64,000 nt of DNA from Metabacillus sp. FJAT-52054 (GCF_037201815.1 NZ_CP147407.1:2798723-2862722); one strand, 5' to 3'. Shown: positions 47,588 through 59,449, numbered from the stretch's first letter. Notes: generated from the letters alone by a model not told the origin. Numbers and translations: made by a program.

Positions 47588-49954
47588 TTATTTGAGCTCA
47601 ACGATGGTGACACCGCTGCCGCCTTCTCCGGCCTCTCCGAACCGTGTATTTTTCACACTGCGATGGTTTTTCAGGAGTTCCTGTACTCCTTTGCGCAATG
47701 CTCCGGTTCCTTTGCCGTGGATAATGGATACCCTCGGATAGCCGGCCAGTACCGCATCATCCAGATATTTTTCTACTCTCGAAATTGCATTTTCAAAACG
47801 CTCTCCCCTTAAATCAAGTTCAAGGGAAACATGATAATCTTTCCCTTTTACTGTTGCTAGCGGTTTTTCAACAACAGGCTTCGGCCTGCTCATATATTGA
47901 AGATCGGATTCTTTCACTTTCATTTTTAAAATTCCGATTTGAACATGCCATTCCTTGTTGCCTGATTGCTCAAGCAGAATTCCTTTTTGCCCGAAGCTGA
48001 TTACCTTCACTTCATCACCAGGTTTAAGAGAATGATCTTCCTTCGCTTTTTCCTGCTTCTTTTGAGGCGAGGATTTCGCAAAGACAGGCTGAGCTTCCTC
48101 CAGGCGTTTTTTGGCGTGGATCAGCTCATGCTCCTTTATCGATCCATATTGTTCCTTTTGAAGCTTGCGCAGATGACGGATAATTTCTTCCGCTTCCTTT
48201 TTTGCTTCATCCAGCTTTTCTGCCGCCTTTTGTTCTGCTTCCACGAACAGTCTGTCGCGCTGCTCATTAAACTCCAGAATTTGCTTTTGGAGCTCTTTAT
48301 GAAGATCTTCAGCATCTTTGCGGAATTGTTCTGCTTCTGCTGTTTCTGCTTCCGCCTCTTTTTTGCTTTCTTCAAGTGAAGCAATCATCGTATCGACTTC
48401 ATTGCTTTCTGCATTCATATTCGACTTAGCATAGTCGATGACATGCTCGGACAGACCTAGTCTTCTTGAAATTTCAAAGGCGTTGCTTCGGCCTGGTACT
48501 CCGATCAGCAAGCGATAGGTCGGGCTCAATGTCTCAACATCAAACTCAACGCTCGCATTTACGACACCTTCCCGGTTGTAGCCATACGCTTTTAACTCTG
48601 GGTAGTGAGTTGTAGCGACTACAGTTGATCCCCTGCCGTATACTTCATCCAGGATGGAAATCGCAAGAGCTGCCCCTTCCTGCGGATCTGTACCCGCTCC
48701 AAGTTCATCAAAAAGGACGAGACTCTTTTCATCCGCTTTTTTCAAGATGTCTACGATGTTTACCATGTGGGAGGAGAAGGTACTCAAGCTTTGTTCAATG
48801 GATTGCTCGTCGCCTATATCTGCATAGACAGAATCGAAAACAGCCATCTCTGATCCATCGGCAGCCGGAACCTGCAAACCTGATTGAGCCATCAATGTGC
48901 AAAGGCCAATCGTCTTGAGGGTAACAGTTTTCCCTCCTGTATTCGGTCCGGTAATAACGATTGTTGAATACGAGTCTCCGAGTACAATATCATTGGCAAC
49001 AACTTCATCTGAAGATAATAGCGGATGGCGGGCTTTTATCATTTTGATATAGCCTCTGTCATTCATAAGCGGGCGAGAAGCTTTAATTGCTTTTGCATAC
49101 CTCGCTTTTGTAAACATAAAGTCCAGGTCGGCCAATACTTCTACATTGGAAAGAATAAGATCTGCTTCAACAGCTATCGCCTCTGACAGCTCCCGCAAAA
49201 TCCGTTCAATCTCCTGCTTTTCTTTTACCTTTGCCTGCTGAAGAGAATTATTGATGTCAACAATCGCTTGCGGTTCAATAAACAGAGTCGCTCCTGATGA
49301 TGACTGGTCATGGACAATTCCACCGTATGATGAACGGTATTCCTGCTTAACGGGAATAACAAACCGGTCATTTCTAATGGTAATAATGGCATCTGAAAGC
49401 ATTTTTTGCGCCGCAGAGGAACGAATCATGGATTCAAGCTTTTGACGGACGCGGGATTCAAGCGTTCTCAGCTGCTGGCGGAGCGAGCGAAGCAAATCAC
49501 TCGCATGATCCAGGATATCTCCATTATCATCCACGCACTGATTGATTTTTTTCTCAAGCTCTGACAGGGGCTCAATAAGACGGGCCTTTTCCTCTGAATA
49601 AGGAATGGTCAGGATTTCATCTTCAGCAAGCTCTAAAATAAATTGCTTCATTTGTCTCCCTGCATAAAGAACGCCTGCTGTGCTCATACATTCATGCGCA
49701 CTGAGCACTCCCCCTATTTTTGCCCGTTTGAGACTTGCTCTTATATCGGTCAGGCCGCCAAATGGAGCATGACCTCTCACTCTTAATATATCAGCTGCTT
49801 CAAACGTTTCCTGCTGCCGCTTCTCCGCTTCATTGAGGTCCCTTGTCGGCAGCAGAGCCTCGGCTCTTTCTTTACCCAGTGATGAGGCAGCATGATTCGT
49901 CAGCTGCTGCCTGATTTTATGAAATTCTAAAACACGCAATCCTTTTTCCTGCAA
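47588..49954 (-). CDS. mutS2: MutS2, ribosome-associated/anti-recombination ATPase
   Basis: 788-aa MutS2 family protein lacking the mismatch-recognition domain of MutS. The ATPase has Walker [10 protein letters not shown] (about 333-341) and Walker [14 protein letters not shown] (about 405). A long coiled coil rich in E/K/A (about 510-620) carries the KOW-like region. The C-terminal Smr endonuclease domain has [11 protein letters not shown] and [13 protein letters not shown] (about 712-770). Roles proposed for the family include rescue of collided ribosomes and suppression of recombination. It is called mutSB in B. subtilis. Confidence 0.96.
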   Translation of the reverse strand: MQEKGLRVLEFHKIRQQLTNHAASSLGKERAEALLPTRDLNEAEKRQQETFEAADILRVRGHAPFGGLTDIRASLKRAKIGGVLSAHECMSTAGVLYAGRQMKQFILELAEDEILTIPYSEEKARLIEPLSELEKKINQCVDDNGDILDHASDLLRSLRQQLRTLESRVRQKLESMIRSSAAQKMLSDAIITIRNDRFVIPVKQEYRSSYGGIVHDQSSSGATLFIEPQAIVDINNSLQQAKVKEKQEIERILRELSEAIAVEADLILSNVEVLADLDFMFTKARYAKAIKASRPLMNDRGYIKMIKARHPLLSSDEVVANDIVLGDSYSTIVITGPNTGGKTVTLKTIGLCTLMAQSGLQVPAADGSEMAVFDSVYADIGDEQSIEQSLSTFSSHMVNIVDILKKADEKSLVLFDELGAGTDPQEGAALAISILDEVYGRGSTVVATTHYPELKAYGYNREGVVNASVEFDVETLSPTYRLLIGVPGRSNAFEISRRLGLSEHVIDYAKSNMNAESNEVDTMIASLEESKKEAEAETAEAEQFRKDAEDLHKELQKQILEFNEQRDRLFVEAEQKAAEKLDEAKKEAEEIIRHLRKLQKEQYGSIKEHELIHAKKRLEEAQPVFAKSSPQKKQEKAKEDHSLKPGDEVKVISFGQKGILLEQSGNKEWHVQIGILKMKVKESDLQYMSRPKPVVEKPLATVKGKDYHVSLELDLRGERFENAISRVEKYLDDAVLAGYPRVSIIHGKGTGALRKGVQELLKNHRSVKNTRFGEAGEGGSGVTIVELK

Positions 49955-49974
49955 CTTGCAGACCTCCCAAATCT

Positions 49975-51696
49975 TCAGGAATCATGTCTGTTCAGAAATT
50001 GTTTAAGCTGATCCAGTTCCCAAGTATTTAAGACATTTTCCCCTTTTACATTTCCTTTTATCGCGGTTGAAATGCCAATTGGCATATGTTCCAGCATGTC
50101 CAGGCTGTGTGCGTCCGTATTGATGACGAGCTTCACACCAGCCTCCTGAGCCTTTTTCAAATGTTCCGCACTTAAATCCAGTCTGTTTGGATTAGCGTTT
50201 AACTCGAGTGCTGTATCCGTCTCTTTTGCGAGCTGAATCAGCATATCGATATCCACATCATATCCATCCCTTCTGCCGATCAGCCGGCCGGTGGGATGGG
50301 CAATGATATCAACATGGCGGCTTGTTAAAGCAGTTTTAAGCCTTTCCATAATCTTTTCTCTTGGCTGTGAGAAGCTTGAATGAATGGACGCAATGACAAT
50401 GTCCAGCTCCTGCAGCATCTCATCATCGTAATCCAGTGTCCCGTCAGGCAGAATATCCATTTCCACTCCAGCGAGAATGGTAAAATCATTAAATTTCTCA
50501 TTGAGGCGGTCAATTTCTTTTCGCTGCTCTCTCAGTCTTTCGGGTGTCAGACCGTTTGCCACTTTTAAATACTGGGAATGATCGGTTATCGCCATATACT
50601 TGTAGCCTTTTGCGCGGCACGCATTGGCCATTTCTTCTATTGTAAAGGCACCATCACTGTATGTGGAGTGCATGTGAAGGTCAGCAAGGATCTGATCGTT
50701 TGAGACTAGCTCATCCACATTGACCCGCTCCTCCACTTCTTTCCCGTCCTCTCTCAGTTCGGGTGGTATAAATGGTAAACCGAAGCGCGCAAAAAATTCA
50801 GCCTCATCTTTAAAGGTCTCAATATGGCCGGTTTCTAAATCCTCTACGCCATATTCACTGATTTTCTTCCCCTGCTCTTTGGCAAGCTGGCGCATGCGGA
50901 CATTATGATCCTTCGATCCGGTAAAATGGTGCAGGGTTGATGCAAATTCCTCATCCTTTACAATCCGGAAATCTGCACTGACGGCAAAATCATACATGAG
51001 TTCTACCGAAACCTTCGTATCGCCGCCTGCAATCACATCCCCTTTGTGCGGGATTTTCATAAGGTAGTCCCTGACCTTTTCAGGTTCAGAAGCTGAAATG
51101 ATAAAATCGAGATCTTTCACGGTTTCAGCCATTCTTCTGATAGATCCAGCTTTAGAATACCTGATGATATCAGGGCATTCAGCTAAATAGGCTTCAATAT
51201 CGCTTGCAATTGGAAGCATAAAAGCAAGAGGCAGACGTTCCGGTCTCTTTCCTATATCTTCAACTGCAGCAAGTATTTTTTCTTCTGTTTTTATGCCAAA
51301 TCCGGCCAGTCCTTGTATTTTATGCTCAATGCAGGCTTTTTTCAACGATTCAACACCGTCAACGCCTAATTCCTTATACAGCTTGGCAATTTTTTTCCCG
51401 CCAAGTCCAGGAAGCTTTAATAAAGGGATTAAGCCCTCAGGAACTTCTTTTTTCAGTTCGGCCAAAGCCTCAGACTCTCCTGTTTGCAAAAATTCCTGTA
51501 TGACTGCTGCCGTTCCTTTACCAATTCCCTGCAGCTTCGTGAAATCCTCAATGGAGCTTAAGCTTCTTTCATCCTGCTCCAGTGCATTGGCTGCTTTTCG
51601 AAAAGCTGAAATTTTAAATGGGTTTTCTCCTTTAAGTTCCATATAAATAGCAATCGTTTCAAGAAGCTTAATGACGTCTTTTTTATGTATACCCAC
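49975..51696 (-). CDS. polX: DNA polymerase X family protein with PHP domain
   Basis: 573-aa PolX (YshC). The N-terminal region has helix-hairpin-helix motifs ([15 protein letters not shown] and [16 protein letters not shown]), followed by the polymerase beta-like nucleotidyltransferase core (KDLDFIISA, about 200). The C-terminal PHP domain (about 335-565) carries metal motifs [29 protein letters not shown] and HPTGR, and gives 3'-5' exonuclease/AP-endonuclease activity in base-excision repair. It lies 20 bp upstream of mutS2. Confidence 0.95.
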   Translation of the reverse strand: MGIHKKDVIKLLETIAIYMELKGENPFKISAFRKAANALEQDERSLSSIEDFTKLQGIGKGTAAVIQEFLQTGESEALAELKKEVPEGLIPLLKLPGLGGKKIAKLYKELGVDGVESLKKACIEHKIQGLAGFGIKTEEKILAAVEDIGKRPERLPLAFMLPIASDIEAYLAECPDIIRYSKAGSIRRMAETVKDLDFIISASEPEKVRDYLMKIPHKGDVIAGGDTKVSVELMYDFAVSADFRIVKDEEFASTLHHFTGSKDHNVRMRQLAKEQGKKISEYGVEDLETGHIETFKDEAEFFARFGLPFIPPELREDGKEVEERVNVDELVSNDQILADLHMHSTYSDGAFTIEEMANACRAKGYKYMAITDHSQYLKVANGLTPERLREQRKEIDRLNEKFNDFTILAGVEMDILPDGTLDYDDEMLQELDIVIASIHSSFSQPREKIMERLKTALTSRHVDIIAHPTGRLIGRRDGYDVDIDMLIQLAKETDTALELNANPNRLDLSAEHLKKAQEAGVKLVINTDAHSLDMLEHMPIGISTAIKGNVKGENVLNTWELDQLKQFLNRHDS

Positions 51697-51754
51697 ACAG
51701 CATCACCTCTTCATTTATCGTAAACATGGGAAAAAACCCCTCGTCATGAGAAGT

Positions 51755-52300
51755 TTAAGACTTGCCGGTATATTGAATCCACAGTTCATTCACCTTATCG
51801 GAAAAGTATGGTGTATGATGTACAATTGTATTCGATAATGCAGAATTCTTCATAGCATTCTGAACATTTTCCATTGGAAGAAGACCTCCGATGAAAAGAA
51901 GGATAAACACGATGAGATAAACCTCTGCAAAACCAAGTATAGCCCCGCCCCAGCGGTTAAGCTGCTTGATAACCGGAAGCATAGCTATGAAATCGAGCAT
52001 GGATCCAATGATTTGCGTAACAATTTTTGTACCGAAAAATAAGATAGCAAACGCTATTGCACGGTAATAGGCTTCCTCCAGCTGTCCCCCAGTAAAAAAT
52101 GAGATGGCAGCCTGTCCTTCTCCCATTGATGGATAAGGAATCCATAATTCGAGTTTAGGAGCTAAATCATCATAATATAAATATGCTACAATGTAAGCAA
52201 TGATAAATCCGGTAAGATGGACAAGCTGCATAATAAAGCCGCGCCTCAAACCGGTAAGTATTCCAAATAGCAGTAAGACTGCCAGGATCAGATCAAGCAT
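51755..52300 (-). CDS. yshB: CvpA-family membrane protein YshB
   Basis: 181-aa protein with about four transmembrane helices, beginning MLDLILAVLLLFGILTGLRRGF, the CvpA-family N-terminus. I use 52300 because the family starts there and AAAGGA lies in the zapA 3' end; the open frame extends to 52348 within zapA. The function is not established; homologues are linked to colicin V production or cell-envelope processes. Confidence 0.88.
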   Translation of the reverse strand: MLDLILAVLLLFGILTGLRRGFIMQLVHLTGFIIAYIVAYLYYDDLAPKLELWIPYPSMGEGQAAISFFTGGQLEEAYYRAIAFAILFFGTKIVTQIIGSMLDFIAMLPVIKQLNRWGGAILGFAEVYLIVFILLFIGGLLPMENVQNAMKNSALSNTIVHHTPYFSDKVNELWIQYTGKS

Positions 52301-52308
52301 ACTTTCAT

Positions 52309-52566
52309 TCAATCCTTTTCTGAAAGCTTTCTTTCCAGAAGCTCGCATTCTTCTTTTAATTTTAAGTATTCGTGTACGACATTCACCGCTGTCAAAACGG
52401 CCAATTTGTTAATATCAAGAGAAGGGTTATGACTGTTCATTTCGCGCATTTTGTCGTCTACAATGGATGCGACAAGGCGCATATGGCTTGTGCTTTCCGT
52501 TCCTATGATGGAATATTGCTGACCATATATATCAACATTCGTTTTAGTCTTTGAACGATTCGACAA
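52309..52566 (-). CDS. zapA: Cell-division protein ZapA
   Basis: 85-aa FtsZ-associated protein promoting Z-ring assembly. Pattern: [31 protein letters not shown], then a C-terminal coiled coil ([18 protein letters not shown]). I start at TTG 52564-52566: it has GGAGG seven bases upstream and gives exactly the B. subtilis length. The open frame runs to 52719 through the divergent rnhC region. It is the first gene of zapA-yshB-polX-mutS2-yshE. Confidence 0.92.
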   Translation of the reverse strand: MSNRSKTKTNVDIYGQQYSIIGTESTSHMRLVASIVDDKMREMNSHNPSLDINKLAVLTAVNVVHEYLKLKEECELLERKLSEKD

Positions 52567-52689
52567 CGTACATCCTCCATTCCTCGGAATCCTAATCTTT
52601 ATCATAACACGTTTATTTCCAATATGGGAAGCAGTGTGGAGCATGATCCGGGCGAAAATCCGTAATTTACCAAGGAAGGAAGAATCCTT

Positions 52690-53628
52690 TTGTCCCATTC
52701 CGTCATTCAGGCAAATCAAGAGCTGCTCATGAAAGCAGCAAATTACTACAAAAGCAGCGCGGCTGCAAAGACTCCCCCAGGTGCCGTTTTTTCAGCAAAA
52801 ATAGAGGGCTGCACCATTACAGGCTACAAGTCAGGCAAGATTCTTTTTCAGGGCAAGCATGCCGAAACCGAGGCTCAGCGCTGGGGCTCAGCACCAGCGG
52901 AATCCAAACCGAAATCTGCTGCCAAAACCGTTAACGGCTTTGCTCCGCCTCCAAATATCGCATCCCTCTCTGCTATTGGTTCTGACGAGGTTGGAACAGG
53001 CGACTTTTTTGGTCCAATTACCGTTGTCGCTGCATATGTAAGCAAAGAAAATATCCCGCTCATTAAAGAAATGGGAGCTCGTGATTCCAAAGGTCTTAAG
53101 GATCCACAAATTATTGAAATTGCGAAAAACCTCATTCATGCGGTTCCATACAGTTTGCTCGTTTTGAAAAATGAAAAATACAACGAGCTTCAGAAAAAGG
53201 GCATGACTCAGGGAAAAATGAAGGCATGGCTGCATAACCAGGCAATCCGGCATTTGCTTGACAAAATCCATCCCGAAGAGCCTGAAGCAATCCTGATTGA
53301 TCAGTTTGTGGATCCAAATATTTATTACAGCCACCTGAAAGGCCAGACCTTTTCAAAGAAAAACACTTATTTCAGTACAAAGGCGGAAGGAATTCACCTT
53401 GCCGTAGCTGCCGCTTCCATTATTGCCCGCTACTCCTTTGTAAAAGAGTTCGACAAGCTTTCAAAGAAAGCGGGGATGACTCTTCCAAAAGGTGCCGGCA
53501 AGCAAGTGGATGAAGCAGCAGCAAAATTGATTTTAAAAAATGGGGAACAGGATCTTGGCCAATATACGAAGTCACACTTTGCCAATACCGAGAAAGCCCT
53601 TGCGATTGCAAGCCGCAAACGCCATTAA
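52690..53628 (+). CDS. rnhC: Ribonuclease HIII
   Basis: 312-aa RNase HIII that cleaves RNA in RNA-DNA hybrids. The N-terminal TBP-like substrate-binding domain is at residues 1-85. The catalytic domain has [11 protein letters not shown] (about 98-108), RDSKGL (about 137), DQFVDP (about 201) and a final acidic residue in the KEFD segment. The start is TTG with AAGGAAGGA upstream; an ATG is not available nearby. It is divergent from zapA. Confidence 0.94.
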   Translation: MSHSVIQANQELLMKAANYYKSSAAAKTPPGAVFSAKIEGCTITGYKSGKILFQGKHAETEAQRWGSAPAESKPKSAAKTVNGFAPPPNIASLSAIGSDEVGTGDFFGPITVVAAYVSKENIPLIKEMGARDSKGLKDPQIIEIAKNLIHAVPYSLLVLKNEKYNELQKKGMTQGKMKAWLHNQAIRHLLDKIHPEEPEAILIDQFVDPNIYYSHLKGQTFSKKNTYFSTKAEGIHLAVAAASIIARYSFVKEFDKLSKKAGMTLPKGAGKQVDEAAAKLILKNGEQDLGQYTKSHFANTEKALAIASRKRH

Positions 53629-53647
53629 CTGAATGTTTCCGTGTCCG

Positions 53648-53671
53648 CCCGCCTTCCCGGCGGGTTTTTTT
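53648..53671 (+). terminator. Terminator after rnhC
   Basis: CCCGCC / GGCGGG stem with 5-nt loop followed by TTTTTTT on the plus strand. It touches the stop region of the convergent GNAT gene. Confidence 0.85.
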
Positions 53672-54188
53672 ATGCCTCGACGAGCTGTTTGTAATAAATG
53701 ACCGTGGAGTGGAGGCTTCCGTCCGCAGATTTTGCATAAGCGGGGATTATTCCCGCAGCCGTATATCCCATTGAGACATACAAATTGTTTGACGGAGCAC
53801 CTTCTCTTGTATCAAGTACAAGGAGACTCCTTTGCTCATCCCTCGCTCGCTGCTCTGCTTTTTCCATCAGGAGACGCGCAATCCCTCTTTTTCGAAAATC
53901 CGGATGAGTCATCAGCTTTGCAATTTCTGCCCGGTGCTGGCCATTTTGTTTAAGGGAAAGATGCAGCTGGACACTTCCGGCAATTACTCCGTTTATCTCA
54001 ACGGTAAATAGAATCACCCCTTCTGAAGGCAGGCTTTTCCAATATTCAGCTGCCGCTCCCAGTGGCATAGGCGGCATAAATCCAACAGCCGAGCCTTCTT
54101 CTACCACGAGCTTTAATAGATTTGAAAGTCCGTCCATATGATGGTCTTCTATATTGATTTCCTTTGCTATCCGTTCGTTTATACTCAT
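53670..54188 (-). CDS. GNAT-family N-acetyltransferase
   Basis: 172-aa acetyltransferase of the GNAT fold. The acetyl-CoA-binding motif A is seen in IAKLMTHPDFRKRGIARLLMEKAEQ (R/Q-x2-G-x-G/A type, about 91-115), followed by LLVLDTREGAPSNNLYVSMGY. The start at 54188 has AAGGGG at suitable distance; the open frame runs to 54212. The substrate cannot be inferred. It is not found at this place in the B. subtilis synteny I know, so it may be a lineage-specific insertion. Confidence 0.85.
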   Translation of the reverse strand: MSINERIAKEINIEDHHMDGLSNLLKLVVEEGSAVGFMPPMPLGAAAEYWKSLPSEGVILFTVEINGVIAGSVQLHLSLKQNGQHRAEIAKLMTHPDFRKRGIARLLMEKAEQRARDEQRSLLVLDTREGAPSNNLYVSMGYTAAGIIPAYAKSADGSLHSTVIYYKQLVEA

Positions 54189-54284
54189 GTTAATCCCCTT
54201 CCGGATGATCAAGTTGGCTTGATTGTAAGAGATAACAGCAGATTTGTCACTGTTTTTATTGAACGAAGCCTTTACATAAGAAAA

Positions 54285-54305
54285 CCGCCTTCAAAAAGAA
54301 GGCGG
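54285..54305 (-). terminator. Terminator after pheT
   Basis: CCGCCTTC / GAAGGCGG stem with T5 loop followed by TTTTCTT on the minus strand. Confidence 0.9.
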
Positions 54306-54313
54306 CATCTCCA

Positions 54314-56728
54314 TCATCCTCTTAACGCTGCTCCGAATTTCTCCGATACCGCATTTAGAACTTTTTCATGTGCTTTAGTTACTTCTTCATCTGTAAGCGT
54401 CCGTTCAGGATCCAGGTACAGGATGGAGAACGCAACGGACTTTTTCCCTTCTTCCATCCGGTCGCCTTCATATAAATCAAAGATTACAGCTTCTTTCAGA
54501 AGGGTACCGCCTGCTGCTTTTATGACAGACAGCATCTCTCCTGCTGCCACTTCCTTGTCTACAACTAACGCTATATCGCGTGTAATAGAAGGGTATCTAG
54601 GAATAACTGTGTATTGAATTTCACCGATTTCCTGTTCCATCAGGTCTTCAAGCATCAGCTCAAATACATAGGTTTCAGAAAGGTCCATTTCTTTCTGAAT
54701 CGTGGGATGAAGCTGCCCTACAGCTCCTGCAAGTACACCGTTGATATACAATTCAGCAGTGCGTCCCGGATGAAGTCCGTCTCTTGCTGCCGCCTTGTAC
54801 TCAACCTGCTCTGACAGTCCAAGCTCAGAGAATAAGCCATCAAGAATTCCTTTTACTACGAAGAAATCAAGAGGTTTCTTTTCTCCCTGCCATTGATGCT
54901 GCTCCCAAAGGCCTGTAATTGCTCCAGCCAGGTGCTCTTTTTCCACAGGCTGCTCATCCTTGCCCTTTGTAAGGAAAACAGAACCTGTTTCATAGACGGC
55001 TGCCTGATCCATTTGCCGGGATAAATTATGATTCAGCACTTCGAGCAAATGCGGAAGCAGGCTTTGCCTTAGAACGCTGCGGTCCTCGCTCATTGGAAGG
55101 GAAAGACGCGTCATTTCCGTTTCCTTCAAGGCAAACTGAACCGCTTTTTCCTTACTGGTTAAAGAGTAGGTGATCGCCTGCAGTAGACCTGCACCCTCAA
55201 GGTATTGGCGCACCTTTCTCCGTTTCGCCTGATACTCGGTCAATTTTCCGGGAGTTGAACGGAATAGCGGCAGAGTGGAAGGGATGTTATCATAGCCGTA
55301 AAGCCGGGCAACTTCTTCTACGATATCCTCTTCAAGCGTAATATCACCGCGTCTCGTCGGAACGGTTACACTAAGCTTATCTCCTTGCGTTTCAACAGCA
55401 AAACCAAGCCTTAGCAGAATGGATTTAATTTCCTCTTCAGAAATGCTCATTCCCAGAACGGAGTTGATTTTTTCTTCGGAGATAAAAATGGTTTTAGGCT
55501 CTGGGGCGTGATGCTTCACTTCCGCAAATCCTTCTGCTGCTTCTCCGCCTGCATATTGCACCAAGAGCTGAACGGCACGTCGTGCAGCATCAATTACTCG
55601 TTCAGGTGCTACCCCTTTTTCAAAGCGTGCACTTGCTTCACTGCGAAGTCCGTGGTCCTTTGAAGCTCTGCGAACCGTTTGTCCGTCAAAATAAGCGGAC
55701 TCAAGGAGGACGTTTACCGTATCTTCTTTCACTTCTGAATCCGCACCGCCCATAACCCCTGCAAGAGCTACCGGAACTTTGCCATTCGTTATGACAAGCT
55801 GATCTTCTTTTAATTCTCGTTCCTTATCATCGAGAGTCAGCAATTTTTCGCCTGTTTGTGCCATTCGAATGACTACTTCTTTTGAACCAAAACGGTCATA
55901 ATCGAAAGCATGAAGCGGCTGGCCGTATTCAATCAGGACATAGTTCGTGATATCAACGACGTTATTGTGCGGACGAATTCCAGCTGCCATCAAACGGGTT
56001 TGCATCCATAGCGGAGATGGAGCTATCGTGACATTACGCACAATTGCGGCAGTATAGTGAGGATTTTCCTGCTTCGCCTCAATGTTGACTGAAATATAAT
56101 CAGAGGTTTTTTCTCCCTCTGTTTCATAAGATATCTCAGGTAACTTCACTTCGCGGTTTAGGATGGCTGCTACTTCATACGCCACTCCAAGCATGCTCAA
56201 GGCATCAGAACGGTTTGGAGTCAGACCTAATTCCAGAACTTCATCATCGAGGTTCAGCTGCTGGAGTGCATCTGCTCCCGGCTGAACATCCCCCGGAAAT
56301 ACAAAAATGCCTTCTGCATATTCTTTAGGAACAAGCTTGCCTTCAATTCCAAGCTCCTGCAGGGAACAAATCATCCCGTTCGATTCTTCACCGCGAAGCT
56401 TCGCCTTTTTAATCTTAAAATTACCCGGCAAAACTGCACCGACTGTAGCGACCGCTACTTTTTGGCCTTTATCAACATTTGGAGCTCCGCAAATGATTTG
56501 AACAGGTTCATCCTGGCCGATATCCACTAAGCATTTATTTAATTTATCTGCATTCGGATGCTGCTCTCTTTCAAGGACGTGTCCAACGACAACCCCACTG
56601 ATTCCTTGATTCAGTACCTCGACACCCTCAACCTCAATTCCGCTGCGGGTAATTTTTTCCGCGAGTTCCTCTGCAGTAATCCCGCTTAAGTCCACGTAGT
56701 CCTTAAGCCATTTATAGGAAACGAACAT
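54314..56728 (-). CDS. pheT: Phenylalanyl-tRNA synthetase beta subunit
   Basis: 804-aa beta chain of the alpha2-beta2 PheRS. Domain order: N-terminal B1 with EMAP/tRNA-binding OB fold (about 40-150: [33 protein letters not shown]), B3/B4 editing domain, B5 DNA-binding-like domain (about 410-480), catalytic-like core and the C-terminal ferredoxin-fold anticodon-binding domain ([14 protein letters not shown]). It lies 14 bp downstream of pheS. Confidence 0.97.
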   Translation of the reverse strand: MFVSYKWLKDYVDLSGITAEELAEKITRSGIEVEGVEVLNQGISGVVVGHVLEREQHPNADKLNKCLVDIGQDEPVQIICGAPNVDKGQKVAVATVGAVLPGNFKIKKAKLRGEESNGMICSLQELGIEGKLVPKEYAEGIFVFPGDVQPGADALQQLNLDDEVLELGLTPNRSDALSMLGVAYEVAAILNREVKLPEISYETEGEKTSDYISVNIEAKQENPHYTAAIVRNVTIAPSPLWMQTRLMAAGIRPHNNVVDITNYVLIEYGQPLHAFDYDRFGSKEVVIRMAQTGEKLLTLDDKERELKEDQLVITNGKVPVALAGVMGGADSEVKEDTVNVLLESAYFDGQTVRRASKDHGLRSEASARFEKGVAPERVIDAARRAVQLLVQYAGGEAAEGFAEVKHHAPEPKTIFISEEKINSVLGMSISEEEIKSILLRLGFAVETQGDKLSVTVPTRRGDITLEEDIVEEVARLYGYDNIPSTLPLFRSTPGKLTEYQAKRRKVRQYLEGAGLLQAITYSLTSKEKAVQFALKETEMTRLSLPMSEDRSVLRQSLLPHLLEVLNHNLSRQMDQAAVYETGSVFLTKGKDEQPVEKEHLAGAITGLWEQHQWQGEKKPLDFFVVKGILDGLFSELGLSEQVEYKAAARDGLHPGRTAELYINGVLAGAVGQLHPTIQKEMDLSETYVFELMLEDLMEQEIGEIQYTVIPRYPSITRDIALVVDKEVAAGEMLSVIKAAGGTLLKEAVIFDLYEGDRMEEGKKSVAFSILYLDPERTLTDEEVTKAHEKVLNAVSEKFGAALRG

Positions 56729-56742
56729 GTATATCCCTCCTG

Positions 56743-57777
56743 TTACGCTCTTTTGAATTGTTTAAGAAAACGAAGATCATTTGTATAAAAATGGCGGATA
56801 TCATCGATGCCGTACTTCAGCATCGCAATGCGCTCTGGCCCCATGCCGAAAGCAAACCCCTGATATTTTTTTGAATCGAATCCTGCCATTTCAAGCACGT
56901 TCGGGTGAACCATTCCTGCTCCAAGAATCTCAATCCAGCCAGTTTTTTTGCAGACGCTGCATCCTTTTCCTCCGCAATTAAAACAGGAGACATCCACTTC
57001 TACTGAAGGCTCTGTAAACGGGAAGAAGCTTGGACGGAGACGAATTTCGCGGTCATCGCCGAACATCTTTTTCGCAAATACTTCAAGCGTTCCTTTCAAA
57101 TCGCTCATGCTGACCTTTTCATCAATGACAAGACCTTCGATTTGAGTGAACTGATGGGAGTGTGTCGCATCATCATCGTCACGGCGGTAAACTTTACCCG
57201 GACAAATAATTTTCACAGGACCTTTTCCCGCATACTTCTTCATCGTTCTTGCCTGAACAGGAGAAGTGTGGGTACGAAGCAAAATTTCATCTGTAATGTA
57301 AAAAGAATCCTGCATATCGCGCGCCGGATGACCTTTTGGGAGGTTCAAGGCTTCAAAGTTGAAGTAATCAATTTCCACTTCAGGTCCTTCCTCAATGGAG
57401 TAGCCCATTCCAAGAAACAGATCTTCTATTTCTTCTACAACTGCTGTGATCGGATGACGGTTGCCTGTTTTGACCGGACGTCCTGGAAGAGTGACGTCAA
57501 TTGTTTCGGCAGCAAGCTTCTTCTCTACCTCCGCTTTTTCCAGACGGTCTTGCTTTTCGGTAATCTTTGTGGCAATAGCTTCGCGGACTTCATTCGCCAG
57601 CGCTCCCATTTTCGGGCGTTCTTCAGCAGAAAGCTTTCCCATCCCTCTTAACGCTTCTGTAATCGGCCCTTTTTTCCCGAGGTAGGCAACACGGATGTCG
57701 TTTAAGCTTTTCAAACCATCTGCCTCTTCAATCTTTTGAAGTGCTTCTTGCTGCAATTGTTTTAATTGCTCCTGCAT
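56743..57777 (-). CDS. pheS: Phenylalanyl-tRNA synthetase alpha subunit
   Basis: 344-aa catalytic alpha chain of PheRS. The N-terminal coiled coil for tRNA binding is followed by class II motifs: motif 2 region [27 protein letters not shown] (shown in part as [14 protein letters not shown]) and motif 3 [17 protein letters not shown] (about 305-320). The start at 57777 ([12 protein letters not shown]) gives the family length and has AAGGAGG upstream; the longer open frame to 57936 runs through the T-box and is not coding. Confidence 0.97.
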   Translation of the reverse strand: MQEQLKQLQQEALQKIEEADGLKSLNDIRVAYLGKKGPITEALRGMGKLSAEERPKMGALANEVREAIATKITEKQDRLEKAEVEKKLAAETIDVTLPGRPVKTGNRHPITAVVEEIEDLFLGMGYSIEEGPEVEIDYFNFEALNLPKGHPARDMQDSFYITDEILLRTHTSPVQARTMKKYAGKGPVKIICPGKVYRRDDDDATHSHQFTQIEGLVIDEKVSMSDLKGTLEVFAKKMFGDDREIRLRPSFFPFTEPSVEVDVSCFNCGGKGCSVCKKTGWIEILGAGMVHPNVLEMAGFDSKKYQGFAFGMGPERIAMLKYGIDDIRHFYTNDLRFLKQFKRA

Positions 57778-57816
57778 GGAAATCCTCCTTTTATACGGCT
57801 GTTTGGAAAATAAAAA

Positions 57817-58090
57817 AACCCCGCCCCTGGTAAAGGGGCGAGGTTTGAATTCGCGGTACCACCCTTGTTCAAGACTTTTGCGGATCGCAAAAAAGTCTGT
57901 CGCTTTGGAACGGATAACGGTTATTAACCGGGGCACCTTTACGTATGTACACGGTCCTGGTGCCGGCTACGGAGGTGAATTCATTTGCGGCAGCCAAAAA
58001 AATGCTTCCAGTCTAAGGCATTTTCTCCCTTATTGGCTGATCCATGCAAACTACTGCTCTCCATCAACGCCGATTCTACTATTTTATTTT
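57817..58090 (-). promoter_or_regulatory. Phenylalanine T-box riboswitch before pheST
   Basis: The T-box AGGGTGGTACCGCG is at 57852-57865. The specifier region reads GAATTCACC with the codon TTC (Phe) at 57977-57979. The terminator AACCTCGCCCCT / AGGGGCGGGGTT (57817-57845) is followed by TTTTTAT. It should raise pheST expression when tRNA-Phe is uncharged. Confidence 0.95.
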
Positions 58091-58107
58091 ACAACCTGAA
58101 TAGCTTT

Positions 58108-58136
58108 ATTATAGTGAAAACAAGTCTGATTCGCAA
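58108..58136 (-). promoter_or_regulatory. Sigma-A promoter of pheST
   Basis: Minus-strand -35 TTGCGA (58131-58136), 17-bp spacer and -10 TATAAT (58108-58113). It abuts the stop of the methyltransferase gene. Confidence 0.7.
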
Positions 58137-58138
58137 CC

Positions 58139-58891
58139 TTATCCGCGTAAATGGTACAGAAGAATACCGGCTGCAATGGCGACATTTAAAGATTCTGCAT
58201 GGCCATGAATCGGAATGTACAGATTTTGATCGGTCCCGGCAAGATGTTCAGCGGATACCCCTTTCCCTTCATTTCCGAGCATTAACGCAAAAGCGGGCTG
58301 AGATTCCACTTCTTTAAAAGGCAATGCATTCTCTAATGCTGTACCGTAAACAGGAATGGATTGGCTTTTAAGGGTTTCTATCCAGTCACGAATATTGCCT
58401 CTTACAACAGGGATGTGAAAAATAGATCCCTGACTTGAGCGAAGGGTTTTTGCATTGTAGGCATCAACCGTGCCTTCTCCGAGGATTATCCCGTCCATTC
58501 CTGCCGCATCTGCTGTACGGATAATCGTCCCAAGATTTCCGGGGTCTTGTACGGCATCAAGAAGCAGTACTCTTTTCCACTGCTGTTCATCCTTATATTC
58601 ATGATGTCGGTACACGGCAAATACTCCTTGAGACGTCTCGGTTTCAGCCAGCGCTTTTAGGATAGCCTCCGTTACTAAATACAGGTCCACTCCATTTAAA
58701 TTCCAGTTTTTTGGAATATTCGTGTTTTCACCTAAAATGATTTCAGATATCTGCTGCTTATTCTTTAAAGCCTCTTCCACAAGATGATAGCCTTCCACGA
58801 GAAAGGTCCCGCTCTTCTCGCGTTCTTTTCTTGTATGTAATTTACGCCATTGTTTCACTTTAGGGTTTTGGGCGGATTCAATTCTTTTCAA
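58139..58891 (-). CDS. ysgA: SpoU/TrmH-family RNA 2'-O-methyltransferase YsgA
   Basis: 250-aa knotted SPOUT methyltransferase. The N-terminal substrate-binding domain ([23 protein letters not shown]) is followed by motif 1 [21 protein letters not shown] (about 120-140), motif 2 [12 protein letters not shown] (about 205) and motif 3 [18 protein letters not shown] (about 228). The RNA target is not known from sequence. Confidence 0.93.
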   Translation of the reverse strand: MKRIESAQNPKVKQWRKLHTRKEREKSGTFLVEGYHLVEEALKNKQQISEIILGENTNIPKNWNLNGVDLYLVTEAILKALAETETSQGVFAVYRHHEYKDEQQWKRVLLLDAVQDPGNLGTIIRTADAAGMDGIILGEGTVDAYNAKTLRSSQGSIFHIPVVRGNIRDWIETLKSQSIPVYGTALENALPFKEVESQPAFALMLGNEGKGVSAEHLAGTDQNLYIPIHGHAESLNVAIAAGILLYHLRG

Positions 58892-59005
58892 GGTTCAAAC
58901 TCCTTTATCCAATGCTCCCTCCATTATATCCTTTCTTCTGTACATAATAAAATTGAAATTAGCAGATGCTACGGTCAGATGTTATTTAATAAGGAGGAAT
59001 TAGCG

Positions 59006-59215
59006 ATGAACTTAAATTTGCGCAATGCCGTACTGCATAATGTAACAGGCAATTCCCAGGATGAACTTGAGCATACAATTGTCGATGCCATCCAAAGCGG
59101 AGAAGAAAAAATGCTACCGGGACTGGGCGTTTTGTTCGAAGTGATCTGGCAGCATGCCGATAACACGGAAAAACAGGAAATGCTTGAAACACTTGAAAAT
59201 GGCTTAAAGAAGTAA
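59006..59215 (+). CDS. sspI: Small acid-soluble spore protein SspI
   Basis: 69-aa minor SASP that begins [17 protein letters not shown] and contains [13 protein letters not shown], the SspI pattern. It is packaged in the forespore. The start at 59006 has a perfect AAGGAGG; the open frame extends upstream to 58850 without a ribosome site. A weak SigG-like arrangement (GATGCTA about 45 bp upstream) is visible but not convincing. It is divergent from ysgA, as in B. subtilis. Confidence 0.95.
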   Translation: MNLNLRNAVLHNVTGNSQDELEHTIVDAIQSGEEKMLPGLGVLFEVIWQHADNTEKQEMLETLENGLKK

Positions 59216-59289
59216 GAAAGTGGCGTCCAGATATTCAGTTTTAGTCAGTTTTCTAAGCACTTTTCGCATTTTAAAGGCAGATTGGTTTT

Positions 59290-59414
59290 GGCCAATTTCC
59301 GCTGCAGGATGCTGAAGCGGGGCGGACGGTGAGCCTCCGCGGCGCAAGCGCCTGTGGGGTCTCACCTGTCCCGCTGCTCCCGCAGGAGTCGCGCACCTTC
59401 CGCTCCAATCAGCC
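59290..59414. repeat. Dispersed GC-rich structured repeat, divergent long copy
   Basis: Shares the interior with copies 1 and 2: GGTGAG (59328-59333) pairs with CTCACC (59361-59366), the apical hairpin is GGCGC-AA-GCGCC, and GTCCCGCTGCTCCCGCAGGAG follows. The ends are altered: TTTTGGCCAATTT on the left and AATCAGCC on the right. It fills the gap between sspI and the M42 peptidase gene. Confidence 0.8.
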
Positions 59415-59449
59415 TATACAATAATTGTTCAAAAATACTATGTAAAAAC

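Noticed and set aside
57778..57936. N-terminal extension of PheS
   Set aside because: It runs through the T-box and terminator; the ribosome site and family length support the start at 57777.
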